From the NCBI RefSeq assembly GCF_013003985.1, contig NZ_CP053073.1, forward strand, positions 3,782,001 to 3,846,000: DNA of 64,000 bases. Reading direction: 5' to 3'. The number at the start of each line of letters is the position of its first letter. Position 1 is the first letter of the stretch. A program made the position numbers and the translations under genes. Of the stretch, positions 46,782 to 54,780 are shown one piece after another. The notes under the pieces are model-generated. The model worked only from the letters and a program-made list of their open reading frames with translations. It ran no database searches and had not been told where the DNA came from. Source of the stretch: Usitatibacter palustris. Its GTDB lineage: Bacteria; Pseudomonadota; Gammaproteobacteria; Burkholderiales; Usitatibacteraceae.

Positions 46782-47684
46782 ATGGACCGATTCAAGGAAT
46801 TGACCACTTTCGTGGAGGTCGCCCAACGCGGCAGCCTCTCGGCGGCGGCGCGCGAGGAAGGCATCACCCCGGCGATGGTGGGTCGGCGCATCGACCAGCT
46901 CGAGGAACGCCTGGGCGTGAAGCTCTTCAAGCGCTCGACGCGCAAGGTGACCCTCACGCCGGAAGGGTCCACCTTCTATGAAGATGTCCATCGCCTGCTC
47001 GACGAGCTGCGCGGTGCCGAGGAATCGCTGTCGGTCGGCGCGAAGAGCGCCTCGGGCCGGCTGATCGTCACCGCCCCCACGGCATTCGGCCGCAAGCACA
47101 TCGCGCCTCACCTCGCGGCGTTCATCGCCGAGCATCCGAGCCTCGCGATCACGCTGCATTTGTCGGAACGCATGGTCGATCTCAAGAACGAGCGCTTCGA
47201 CCTCGCGATCCGCATCGCCGACCTCAAGAGCGCCGACCTCATTGCCGCGAAGCTCGCGCGCAATCACCGCGTGGTGTGCGGCGCACCCAACTACTTCAAG
47301 CGGGCCGGGCGTCCCAAGCTCCTTGCCGACCTCGCGCGCCACAACTGCCTGGTCACGAGCACCGAAGACGGCGTCGCCGATTCGTGGAGCTTCCTGGACA
47401 AGGGCAAGCCGGTGTCGGTCAAGGTCGGCGGGAGCCTGCAGTGCAACGACGGTGAAGTGCTCACGCGTTGGGCCATCGCGGGCGAGGGCCTCGCGTGGCG
47501 CAGTGCCTGGGAAGTGAGCGAAGAAGTGAAGCGCGGACGCCTTGCGACAGTGCTCGACGAGTTCGCCTTCCCGGGCAACAACATCTACGCGGTCTACCCC
47601 GAGCGGCGCCTGCTCCCCGCGAAGGTGAAGCTCTTCATCGAATTCCTGCGCAAGACCTTCGGCGACCCGCCCTACTGGGAATAG
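46782..47684 (+). CDS. LysR-family transcriptional regulator
   Basis: A 300-residue regulator. The N-terminal winged helix has FKELTTFVEVAQRGSLSAAARE...TPAMVGRRIDQLEERLGVKLFKRSTRKVTLTPEG (key motif SAAA...RRIDQLEERLG). The C-terminal periplasmic-binding-like effector domain starts around GRLIVTAPTAFGRKHIAP. It ends LFIEFLRKTFGDPPYWE, the Betaproteobacterial CrgA-like subgroup. It lies in the same direction as the FAH/PanE-like unit, 122 bases downstream. Target genes and effector are not evident. The start is nine bases from a -10-like hexamer. Confidence 0.9.
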   Translation: MDRFKELTTFVEVAQRGSLSAAAREEGITPAMVGRRIDQLEERLGVKLFKRSTRKVTLTPEGSTFYEDVHRLLDELRGAEESLSVGAKSASGRLIVTAPTAFGRKHIAPHLAAFIAEHPSLAITLHLSERMVDLKNERFDLAIRIADLKSADLIAAKLARNHRVVCGAPNYFKRAGRPKLLADLARHNCLVTSTEDGVADSWSFLDKGKPVSVKVGGSLQCNDGEVLTRWAIAGEGLAWRSAWEVSEEVKRGRLATVLDEFAFPGNNIYAVYPERRLLPAKVKLFIEFLRKTFGDPPYWE

Positions 47685-48458
47685 TCAGTGCGCGGCGACG
47701 ACCTTCGGGACCGCCTGCTTCATCGCTTCGTCGATCAGCCAGCGTAGTTCGTCCACCTTCTCATGGGCCGACAGGGCGCTCCATGGGTCCACGACGCCCC
47801 TTCCGCGACCGGCGGTGACCGCGCGGGACTTCTTCGCAACTTCCTCGAGCACGACCTTCATCGTGGCGAGTTCGAACAGCGTCACCTTGATGTACGCGAA
47901 CGACCCGAAAAAGCCTCGCCCGCGAGCGCCATCGGCCGCGTAGGTTCGGGCGGAGCGGTCGAGATAGAAGCCCAGACCCTCGACCTTGCCTTGCCCGATG
48001 GCGGCGTTGCCGAACTGCATCAGCGCCTGGTCGCGATGCTTCGTGACGAGAATCAGGTGGGTCGCGCCCCGCCGGTCGGCCACCGGTTTCACGGCTTCGA
48101 GGAGCTCCCGCATCGCCTTGGGATCGTCGAGGGCCCTTTCCTGGAGCGAAAAGAGCCGCGCGTCGCGGATGTCGAGGAGGATCGGGGCGGATCCGGGTTG
48201 CGCCGCCTTCATCGCGGCATCGACGGAGAGCAGCACCGACTTGTCGAGAACCTCGTCATTGATCGGCATCACCTGCCGATCGTTGCGGTCGACCTTGGTA
48301 CCGAGCGTCGATGCACGGCTGCCCACCACCAGGATTTCGTTGCCGATCAACGAGGCCACGGCGTAGCGACGAGCCGCACTTTCGGGCACTTGCGCGGATG
48401 CCGTCATGCACGCCAGCGCAACGCCTGCGATCGCCGCCCGCCAGTACCGGCGAATCAT
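47685..48458 (-). CDS. Exported protein of unknown function
   Basis: A 257-residue protein that I do not recognise. A signal peptide (about residues 1-23, ending ASAQ) is followed by YAVASLIGNEILVVGSRASTLGTKVDRN, a stretch with alternating hydrophobic residues, then APILLDIRDARLFSLQERALDD. A later GATHLILVTKHRDQAL segment and GLGFYLDR could be a Rossmann-like or TRAP-like core. The C-terminal part has YIKVTLFELATMKVVLEEVAKKSR, with a helix at the end. It sits 16 bases downstream of the LytTR regulator gene on the same strand and may be part of that operon. Its stop is adjacent to the LysR stop. Confidence 0.6.
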   Translation of the reverse strand: MIRRYWRAAIAGVALACMTASAQVPESAARRYAVASLIGNEILVVGSRASTLGTKVDRNDRQVMPINDEVLDKSVLLSVDAAMKAAQPGSAPILLDIRDARLFSLQERALDDPKAMRELLEAVKPVADRRGATHLILVTKHRDQALMQFGNAAIGQGKVEGLGFYLDRSARTYAADGARGRGFFGSFAYIKVTLFELATMKVVLEEVAKKSRAVTAGRGRGVVDPWSALSAHEKVDELRWLIDEAMKQAVPKVVAAH

Positions 48459-48474
48459 GTGCCTCCGCGGACCT

Positions 48475-49236
48475 CTACTTGAACTCCTTGACCACGTGCT
48501 GCTGGCGCCGGCTCACGGGCAGCCGTTCGCCCGTGGAGGCCACCACCACCGCCCAGCCCGATTCGCTCTCGCCCGAGCTCCTTTCGAAGCCCGTGACGGC
48601 GCTGCGCGCGACCAGGCAGTTGCGATGGATGCGGATGTAGGCACCGGGAAACTCTTCCTCGAGGTGCGTGAGCGACTCCTCGACGATGAACTCGCGCGCC
48701 GCGGTGCGCACGGTCACGTACTTGAGCTCGGCGCGCAGGTAGAGAATGTCGGTGATCGGCACGAGGTGGATCTTGCCGCGCTCGTGGACCGAGAGGTGCT
48801 TGCGCGGCAGGTTCGCCGCCGCATCGAGCGCCTCGCGCGTCACCGGGGCGCCCGCTCGCGTCTTGCGAAGTGCCGCGAGCAGCCGCTCCTGGCGGATGGG
48901 CTTGAGGAGGTAGTCGATCGCGTTCACCTCGAAAGCCTTGATCGCGTAGGCGTCGAACGCCGTCGTGAAGATGATCGCCGGCGGCTGCGGCATCCCGGCG
49001 AGGTGGCGTGCGGCTTCCATGCCGTCCATCTCGGGCATGCGGATATCGAGGAGAACGATGTCGACCTTCTCGCGGGTGGCGGCTTCGAGCGCTTCGCGCC
49101 CGTTCTTCGCCTCGTCCACGATCGTCAGCGGGAACTCGCCGCGGCAGTCGTCGAGCAGGTCGCGCAAACGCGAGCGGGCCGGCGCCTCGTCGTCGGCAAT
49201 CAGGACCCGCGGCACCCCGGTCTGCGCAAGCGTCAT
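48475..49236 (-). CDS. LytTR-family response regulator (AlgR-like)
   Basis: A 253-residue response regulator. The receiver domain has the acidic pair DDE at residues 15-17, phospho-acceptor D64 in IVLLDIRMPEMDG, and lysine in NAIDYLLKPIRQERL. The C-terminal LytTR DNA-binding domain has KIHLVPITDILYLRAELKYVTVRT, SLTHLEEEFPGAYIRIHRNCLVA and ERLPVSRRQQHVVKEF. The start ATG 49236 overlaps the kinase stop as ATGA. The kinase-regulator pair beside argH matches the fimS-algR/argH arrangement known in Pseudomonas. Confidence 0.92.
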   Translation of the reverse strand: MTLAQTGVPRVLIADDEAPARSRLRDLLDDCRGEFPLTIVDEAKNGREALEAATREKVDIVLLDIRMPEMDGMEAARHLAGMPQPPAIIFTTAFDAYAIKAFEVNAIDYLLKPIRQERLLAALRKTRAGAPVTREALDAAANLPRKHLSVHERGKIHLVPITDILYLRAELKYVTVRTAAREFIVEESLTHLEEEFPGAYIRIHRNCLVARSAVTGFERSSGESESGWAVVVASTGERLPVSRRQQHVVKEFK

Positions 49237-50246
49237 GGCGCCACCATATAGGGAAGCTTGATCGTCACGCGATAGATTCCGTTGCCGACCTCGGAGCGCA
49301 TGCTCGCCTCGGCATCGAAGTGCAGCTGGAGGCGCTCGCGGATGTTGGCGATCGCCATCCGGTTGCCGGCCACGTGGCTGCCGGCCGCCGAATACGGGTT
49401 GGTGAGCTCCATCACGACCTGGCCGTCCTTGCGGCGGACATCGATCACGATCTCCCCGCCCGCCTCGGCCGGCTCGATGCCGTGGTACACGGCGTTCTCG
49501 ACCAACGGCTGGAGCAACAACGGCGGCACGAGCGCTTCGGCGGGCATTTCGTCGATGCGCCAGGTGATCTTCAGCCGGTCGCCGAGGCGCAGCTCCTCGA
49601 TCGCAAGGTATTGGCGGGCGAGCTGGACTTCCTGTCCGATGGGCGTGAGCGTGCGGTTGTCCGCCATGAGCACGCGAAAGAGGTCGGCGAGGTCTTCGAG
49701 GGCTCGTTCGGCCTTGCGAGGCTCCGAACGGATGTAGGCGAGCACGGCGTTGATGCTGTTGTAGAGAAAATGCGGCCGGATGCGGGCCTGGAGCGCCTGG
49801 ATACGAGCCTCGGCGATCGCGGGCGAGAGCGCGCGCGAACGCAGGTCGAAGTAGAGAAGCGTGCAGCCGGTGACGAACACCACGACGAGCGCGAGCATCG
49901 GGTACGGCAGCGGCGCGCGGTCGGGCAGGAGCTGGCCGAAGAACTCCTGGAGCCCCCACGCGACCAGCAGCTCGAAGACGAACAGCGCGCCGATCGCACC
50001 CGCATAGCCGATCGCATGCAGGGCCTTGCGCGCGAGGCACAGGACCACGAGCGAGAGGATCAGCACGGGTTCGACGAAGGCGGCGAGCAGCAGGAACTCG
50101 AACGGAAACTCGCCGAGCGATCGCGTGCGCAGGGCCGCCGCCGCCAGCACGAACAGGTTCACCAGCACCAGGGCGCGAAGCATCACGCCGAGGTTGCAGA
50201 AGTTCGGGAGCCGGATCAGGGCTCCGGTCTGATTTATACTGGCCAC
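49233..50246 (-). CDS. LytS/AlgZ-type sensor histidine kinase
   Basis: A 337-residue His_kinase-family (AlgZ-like) sensor. It opens with [21 protein letters not shown], then four to five hydrophobic helices. The phospho-accepting histidine lies in [22 protein letters not shown], and the ATP site has [18 protein letters not shown] and [16 protein letters not shown]. The start is taken as GTG 50246, keeping the conserved LPNFCNLG region; an ATG at 50183 would remove it. Both this start and argH's lie within 15 bases of each other on opposite strands. Confidence 0.88.
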   Translation of the reverse strand: MASINQTGALIRLPNFCNLGVMLRALVLVNLFVLAAAALRTRSLGEFPFEFLLLAAFVEPVLILSLVVLCLARKALHAIGYAGAIGALFVFELLVAWGLQEFFGQLLPDRAPLPYPMLALVVVFVTGCTLLYFDLRSRALSPAIAEARIQALQARIRPHFLYNSINAVLAYIRSEPRKAERALEDLADLFRVLMADNRTLTPIGQEVQLARQYLAIEELRLGDRLKITWRIDEMPAEALVPPLLLQPLVENAVYHGIEPAEAGGEIVIDVRRKDGQVVMELTNPYSAAGSHVAGNRMAIANIRERLQLHFDAEASMRSEVGNGIYRVTIKLPYMVAP

Positions 50247-50260
50247 GCACTCATTTCGCC

Positions 50261-51658
50261 ATGGCCGACGATCCCATGCAAGAAGACACTCACAAGCCAT
50301 GGTCGGGCCGCTTCGGCGAGCCCCTCGACCGACTTGCCCAGCGGTTCAACGCATCGGTCACCTTCGACCAGCGCCTTGCCGAGCACGATATCGAGGGTTC
50401 GCTCGCGCACGCGCGCATGCTCGGCCGCTGCGGGATCATTCCGGCCAAGGATGTCGCCGATATCGAGCGCGGCATGGCCGAGATCCTCGCCGAGGTCCGA
50501 GCCGGGCGCTTTGCCTGGTCGATCGAGCGCGAAGACGTCCACCTCAACATCGAAAGCCGCCTGACCGAGCTCGTGGGCGATGCCGGCAAGCGCCTGCACA
50601 CCGCTCGCTCTCGGAACGACCAGGTCGCCACCGACATGCGCTTGTGGCTGCGCGCGGAGATCGATGGCCTGCTCGGGGTGCTCAAGGCCCTGCGCACGCG
50701 CATCCTCGACATCGCCGAGCAGCACGCCGCGACCCTCATGCCGGGCTACACCCATCTCCAGGTCGCGCAGCCGGTCACGTTCGGCCACCACCTGATGGCC
50801 TACTACGAGATGTTCTCCCGCGATACCGAGCGGCTGGTCGATTGCCGGCGCCGGGTCAATCGCCTGCCGCTCGGTGCGAGCGCCCTGGCCGGCACGAGCT
50901 ATCCGATCGACCGCGAATCGGTGGCGAAGGAACTCGGTTTCGAGGGCGTTTGCGAGAATTCGCTCGATGCGGTCGCCGACCGGGACTTCGCCGTGGAATT
51001 CCTCGCGGCCGCCTCGCTGTCGATGACCCACGTGTCGCGCATCGCCGAGGAGCTGATCCTCTGGATGAACCCGCGCTTCGGTTTCGTGAAGCTCGCCGAC
51101 CGGTTCTGCACGGGCTCGTCGATCATGCCGCAGAAGAAGAACCCGGACATGGCCGAGCTCATGCGCGGCAAGACCGGGCGGGTCTACGGCAGCCTCGTGG
51201 CGATGCTCACGGTCACCAAGGGACAGCCGCTCACCTACAACAAGGACAACCAGGAGGACAAGGAACCGCTCTTCGATGCGGTCGATACCCTCCGGGATGT
51301 CCTGTCGCTCCTCACCGAGATGCTCGGCGGCCTCACGGTGAACGCCGAGCGCATGCGCGCGGCCCTGAGCGAGGGCTATGCGACCGCAACCGACCTTGCC
51401 GATTACCTGGTCCGCAAGGGACTGCCCTTCCGCGATGCGCACGAGGTCGTCGCGAAAGCGGTGAAGACGGCCGAAGCGGCCGGCAAGGACCTGGCGGAGC
51501 TTTCGTTGCCGGAACTGAAGGCGTTCTCGCCGCTCGTGGGCGATGACGTGCTGAAGTTCCTCACGCCCGAGGGCTCGGTGGCTTCCCGCTCGCACATCGG
51601 CGGCACGGCCCCCACCGCGGTTCGCGCGGCGATTGCCCGCGCCCGCTCGCGTCTCTAG
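50261..51658 (+). CDS. argH: Argininosuccinate lyase
   Basis: Last step of arginine synthesis: splits argininosuccinate into arginine and fumarate. 465 residues. [23 protein letters not shown] is near the N-terminus. [59 protein letters not shown] and the flexible signature loop [20 protein letters not shown] (around residue 286) mark the superfamily. TATACT at 50235-50240 may be its -10. ATG 50261 is used; a second in-frame ATG at 50276 is possible. Confidence 0.96.
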   Translation: MADDPMQEDTHKPWSGRFGEPLDRLAQRFNASVTFDQRLAEHDIEGSLAHARMLGRCGIIPAKDVADIERGMAEILAEVRAGRFAWSIEREDVHLNIESRLTELVGDAGKRLHTARSRNDQVATDMRLWLRAEIDGLLGVLKALRTRILDIAEQHAATLMPGYTHLQVAQPVTFGHHLMAYYEMFSRDTERLVDCRRRVNRLPLGASALAGTSYPIDRESVAKELGFEGVCENSLDAVADRDFAVEFLAAASLSMTHVSRIAEELILWMNPRFGFVKLADRFCTGSSIMPQKKNPDMAELMRGKTGRVYGSLVAMLTVTKGQPLTYNKDNQEDKEPLFDAVDTLRDVLSLLTEMLGGLTVNAERMRAALSEGYATATDLADYLVRKGLPFRDAHEVVAKAVKTAEAAGKDLAELSLPELKAFSPLVGDDVLKFLTPEGSVASRSHIGGTAPTAVRAAIARARSRL

Positions 51659-52239
51659 TCCGCTTCCTCGGCCTTCGCGCTGTAGAGCCAGCAGATCTTC
51701 CGGGTCTCGGGACCCGAGAGGCGGTCGCCCATCCGGCCGCACCGGGCGATGCGCTGCGAGAGCTTCTGGCTCCAGGAGCAGGTGTTACAACTACCAAAGT
51801 GCGAGCCTTCGTTGTCGAGCTGCAGCTGCACGAGCGTCTCGCGCAGCGCCGAGGTCGCGTTGCGGATCCGGTTCGGGCTGATGTTGCGGGTGGCGTTCTG
51901 CCAAGCCAGGGTCGGCTGAGATTCGTAGAGGAACTGCTCGCCGGAGGTGGAAAGTCGCAGCCGCACGACACGCCGGTCGATGTCGTCCTCGTAGCGCTCG
52001 ATCAACCCGCGCCGGTCGAGCAGCAGCAGCGTCTGGGAAACCGTGCCTTTCGTGAGGCCCAGGTAGTCCGTGAGCGCCTGCGGCGTGTTGGAATAGCGGT
52101 TCGCCTTGCTCAGGTAAAGCAGCGCCTGGAGGTGAACCGGCTGCAGCGCTTCGTCTGAGCCGGACTTGCGAAGCTCCGTGCGCATCAGGTTGCCGAGACG
52201 CTCGACGAGCTCCAGAAGAACCAGCGGGTTCTTGTCCAC
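51655..52239 (-). CDS. MarR-family regulator with C-terminal cysteine cluster
   Basis: A 194-residue regulator. The MarR winged helix spans about residues 30-110: [34 protein letters not shown] (recognition helix) and the wing [19 protein letters not shown]. The last 45 residues hold four cysteines, in [19 protein letters not shown] and RKICWLY, a pattern suited to a metal or Fe-S site. GTG 52239 is chosen because the region further upstream is its promoter and operator; a possible -10 sits so close that the mRNA may be leaderless. Its ligand is unknown. Four related dyads in the window may be its sites. Confidence 0.82.
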   Translation of the reverse strand: MDKNPLVLLELVERLGNLMRTELRKSGSDEALQPVHLQALLYLSKANRYSNTPQALTDYLGLTKGTVSQTLLLLDRRGLIERYEDDIDRRVVRLRLSTSGEQFLYESQPTLAWQNATRNISPNRIRNATSALRETLVQLQLDNEGSHFGSCNTCSWSQKLSQRIARCGRMGDRLSGPETRKICWLYSAKAEEAD

Positions 52240-52246
52240 GGCCCTA

Positions 52247-52275
52247 TTAGTATCGGGTCGACACGATAAAGTCAA
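52247..52275 (-). promoter_or_regulatory. MarR gene promoter with operator dyad A in the spacer
   Basis: On the minus strand TTGACT (52275-52270), a 17-base spacer and TACTAA (52252-52247) form a promoter. The 15-base dyad GTATCGGGTCGACAC (52250-52264) lies between the two elements, where a bound repressor would block polymerase. Predicted transcription start is next to the GTG at 52239. Confidence 0.55.
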
Positions 52276-52297
52276 GGAATTGCAAACCCGACTTTTC

Positions 52298-52312
52298 GTG
52301 TCGATTCGATAC
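52298..52312. promoter_or_regulatory. Operator-like dyad B
   Basis: GTGTCGATTCGATAC is a 15-base inverted repeat related to dyads A, C and D. Its centre is 48 bases from that of dyad A, upstream of the MarR promoter and just past the cyaY end. Confidence 0.5.
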
Positions 52313-52379
52313 CATCACGTCCCGGGACCGATTTTGCGGCCGTTTTGTGCGTTTTCCAACACGCGCGAAGGCATTTGCC

Positions 52380-52691
52380 TCAACCGAAGTCGGCTTGCAC
52401 TCCTGCTTGCGCAGCGATGATCGCGGCGAGCGACGCGAAGAGCTCCTCGCCGCTGCGCGTATCGCGCCACGCGCCGTCACGCGCGGCGAAATGGAAGCCG
52501 CCGGAGCGCGCCGCCACCCAGATCTCGCGATTGGGCGCCTGGCGATTGACGATGATCTTCGTGCCGTCGGGGCAACCGAGCGTGAGCACGCCGCCCTCGA
52601 GGTCGATATCGAGGTCGTCATGCGGTTCGAGCGCGTTTTCAATGCGCGCGAGCACGGCGTCGACAGCGCGATGGAATTCGGATTCCGTCAT
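52380..52691 (-). CDS. cyaY: Iron donor protein CyaY (bacterial frataxin)
   Basis: A 103-residue frataxin that binds iron and tunes Fe-S cluster assembly. MTESEFHRAVDAVLARIENALE is the acidic first helix. DIDLEGGVLTLGCPDGTKIIVNRQAPNREIWVA is the beta sheet with the conserved QAP and W, and GGFHFAARDGAW follows. ATG 52691 is the only sensible start, although an open frame continues upstream antisense to lysA. The head-to-head position with lptM-lysA is the usual one. Confidence 0.92.
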   Translation of the reverse strand: MTESEFHRAVDAVLARIENALEPHDDLDIDLEGGVLTLGCPDGTKIIVNRQAPNREIWVAARSGGFHFAARDGAWRDTRSGEELFASLAAIIAAQAGVQADFG

Positions 52692-52701
52692 AATCCCGAC
52701 G

Positions 52702-52821
52702 ATGATACGCGGCCTCGCACTCGCCCTTTTCGCCCTGCTGCTGGCCGCCGGTTGCGGGCAGAAAGGTCCGCTCAAGCTTCCCGAAACGGCACCGGCCAAA
52801 CCCGCATCCACAGCCCCATGA
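52702..52821 (+). CDS. lptM: LPS translocon maturation chaperone LptM (small lipoprotein)
   Basis: A 39-residue lipoprotein, short for most gene callers. The signal peptide MIRGLALALFALLLAAGC ends in the acylated cysteine, followed by GQKGPLKLPE, the conserved LptM/YifL block. It assists assembly of the LptD/LptE complex. A short Ala/Pro/Thr tail follows. The stop overlaps lysA as ATGA, the usual linkage, with cyaY divergent ten bases away. Confidence 0.9.
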   Translation: MIRGLALALFALLLAAGCGQKGPLKLPETAPAKPASTAP

Positions 52822-54068
52822 CTACTCTCACGCGCGCCTCGGGCGAACTTCGCCTCGAGGGTGTCGCCCTCTCTGAAATCGCGCGCCGCTTCGGCACGCC
52901 CTGCTACGTCTATTCGCGCGCCGCCATCGAGGCGGCCTACCGGGAATTCGACGCGAGTCTCGCCGGCGTCGAGCACCTTGTCTGCTACGCGATGAAGGCC
53001 AATTCGAACCTCGCCGTGCTCGATGTCCTGCGTCGCCTGGGCGCGGGTTTCGACATCGTCTCCGGAGGCGAGCTGGCCCGCGTCCTCGCCGTCGGCGGCG
53101 AAGCGTCGAAGGTCCTCTTCTCGGGCGTGGGCAAGAGCGAAGCGGAGATCGACACCGCGCTCTCCCACGGCATCCGCTGCTTCAACGTCGAGAGCGACCA
53201 GGAGCTTGAACGGCTCGACGCGATCGCCGGCCGCCGGGGCGTCAAGGCACCCGTGTCGCTGCGCGTGAATCCCGACGTCGACGCCGGAACGCATCCCTAT
53301 ATATCGACGGGCATGGCCGGCAACAAATTCGGCATCCCCCACGCCCGCGCCATCGAGGTGTATCGCAAGGCGGCGAAGCTCCCCAACCTGCGCGTGACGG
53401 GCATCGACTGCCACATCGGCTCGCAGATCCTGGAGACCGCGCCGCTCGAGGAAGCGCTCGATCGCGTGCTGGGGCTGGTGGACGCGCTCGCGCACGAAGG
53501 CATCGCGCTCGAACACCTGGATCTCGGCGGCGGCATCGGCATTCGCTATCGGGACGAGGCGCCGCCCGACATCCACGCCTATGGACGCCGCCTCGTGGAA
53601 CGCGTGCGCGGCCGCAACCTCGAACTGCTCCTCGAGCCGGGCCGCGCGATCGTCGGCAACGCCGGCGTGCTCCTCACGAAGGTGGAGTACCTCAAGCTCG
53701 ACAAGGCGCGGCACTTCGCCGTGGTCGACGCCTCGATGAGCGAGCTGATCCGCCCCGCGCTCTATGACGCCTGGCACGAGATCGTCGAGGCGGGCGACAC
53801 GGGCGGCCGACCGCGCGAGACCTACGACGTCGTCGGCCCCGTGTGCGAATCGTCCGACGTGCTCGGGCGCGATCGCGCGCTCGCCGTGCGCCCCGGCGAC
53901 CTGCTCGCCATCCTTTCCGCCGGCGCCTACGCGATGGCGATGAGCTCCAACTACAACACCCGACCGCGTCCCTGCGAGGTGATGATCGACGGCGAAACGG
54001 CGCATGAAGTGCGCGCGCGCGAGCCGATCAGCGCGTTGTTCTCCGCCGAGCGCACGCTGCCGCGATAA
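52818..54068 (+). CDS. lysA: Diaminopimelate decarboxylase
   Basis: Converts meso-diaminopimelate to lysine. A 416-residue fold-type III PLP enzyme with PLP lysine K60 in CYAMKANSNLAVL. FDIVSGGELARVL, SLRVNPDVDAGTHPYISTG, GIDCHIGSQI (His), HLDLGGGIGIRY and GPVCESSDVLGRD (catalytic Cys) are present, with the late AGAYAMAMSSNYN. The usual betaproteobacterial follower dapF is absent here; a 264-base gap and a lysine-rich gene follow instead. Confidence 0.96.
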   Translation: MTTLTRASGELRLEGVALSEIARRFGTPCYVYSRAAIEAAYREFDASLAGVEHLVCYAMKANSNLAVLDVLRRLGAGFDIVSGGELARVLAVGGEASKVLFSGVGKSEAEIDTALSHGIRCFNVESDQELERLDAIAGRRGVKAPVSLRVNPDVDAGTHPYISTGMAGNKFGIPHARAIEVYRKAAKLPNLRVTGIDCHIGSQILETAPLEEALDRVLGLVDALAHEGIALEHLDLGGGIGIRYRDEAPPDIHAYGRRLVERVRGRNLELLLEPGRAIVGNAGVLLTKVEYLKLDKARHFAVVDASMSELIRPALYDAWHEIVEAGDTGGRPRETYDVVGPVCESSDVLGRDRALAVRPGDLLAILSAGAYAMAMSSNYNTRPRPCEVMIDGETAHEVRAREPISALFSAERTLPR

Positions 54069-54090
54069 AAAAGCGAGTGCGACCCTGATT

Positions 54091-54127
54091 GGTATCGACC
54101 CGATACCAAAAGGGATCGAGTCGATTC
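54091..54127. promoter_or_regulatory. Tandem operator-like dyads C and D downstream of lysA
   Basis: Dyad C is GGTATCGACCCGATACC (54091-54107), with perfect seven-base arms. Dyad D is GGATCGAGTCGATTC (54113-54127). Their centres are 21 bases apart, two helical turns, so proteins bound to both would lie on one face. The sequences resemble dyads A and B at the MarR promoter 1.8 kb away. They precede the lysine-rich gene; the rest of the 264-base gap (54128-54332) shows nothing I can name. Confidence 0.5.
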
Positions 54128-54332
54128 AAATAGTCAGGTGTGTCTCCGCGGAAATCCTAGAGAATCGCCTCACCAAGCTGGTGCGCGCGATTGGAACGGT
54201 CAACAAAGGTCGCGCGAGTTAGAGATCCAGTGCCACCAGGTACCTCGTTCGATGCGAATCCGAACGCTTGGTCAGACGGGAAGGGACCTCAGGGTTCCAA
54301 CCCATTCGGTCCAACATTGAAAGGAGTCGACG

Positions 54333-54671
54333 ATGGCTACGAAGAAGAAAGCTGCGAAGAAGAAGACCGCCAAGAAAACCGCCAAGAAGGCCAAGAAGCC
54401 TGCGAAAAAGCGGAAAGCTGCAAAGAAAGCAAAAAAGGCAAAGAAGAAGTCAGCAAAAAAGCGCAAGCCGGCCAAAAAGAAAGCTGCCAAGAAAAAGTCA
54501 GCCAAGAAGGCCAAGAAAAAGGCTTCCAAGAAAAAGCGGAAGCCCGCAAAGAAGAAAGCGGTGAAGGCAAAGAAGAAGCCCGCGATGAGGGCACCGGCCC
54601 CGATGAAGCCGATGATGGCTCCGCCGGTGGTCACTCCCGTCATCACACCGCTGATCAAGCCGATGAGCTGA
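54333..54671 (+). CDS. Lysine/alanine-rich histone H1-like protein
   Basis: A 112-residue, extremely basic protein. Residues 1 to about 85 consist mostly of AKK, KKxAKK and PAKK repeats (MATKKKAAKKKTAKKTAKKA at the start), as in histone H1-like, HctB/AlgP-type nucleoid proteins. The last 25 or so residues are Pro/Met-rich and hydrophobic (MKPMMAPPVVTPVITPLIK). Lysine codons are mainly AAG/AAA, making the DNA purine-rich and unlike its neighbours. An AAAGGAG site lies seven bases before the ATG. It probably binds DNA nonspecifically; repeat number in such genes often varies. A perfect GGGAACC-TCC-GGTTCCC hairpin (54674-54690) follows the stop. Confidence 0.82.
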   Translation: MATKKKAAKKKTAKKTAKKAKKPAKKRKAAKKAKKAKKKSAKKRKPAKKKAAKKKSAKKAKKKASKKKRKPAKKKAVKAKKKPAMRAPAPMKPMMAPPVVTPVITPLIKPMS

Positions 54672-54780
54672 CCGGGAACCTCCGGTTCCCCCAAGCCCGT
54701 CGGCTTGACCCGGACACGAGGCGCGACCTGACCGGAGCCTCCGCGAAAGCGGTTGGCAACTCCGGCCCGGTAGCGCCTCG

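Noticed and set aside
54674..54690. GGGAACC-TCC-GGTTCCC hairpin after the lysine-rich gene as a classical terminator
   Set aside because: The stem is perfect, but it is followed by CCAAGCCC with no T run; kept only as a remark on the gene.
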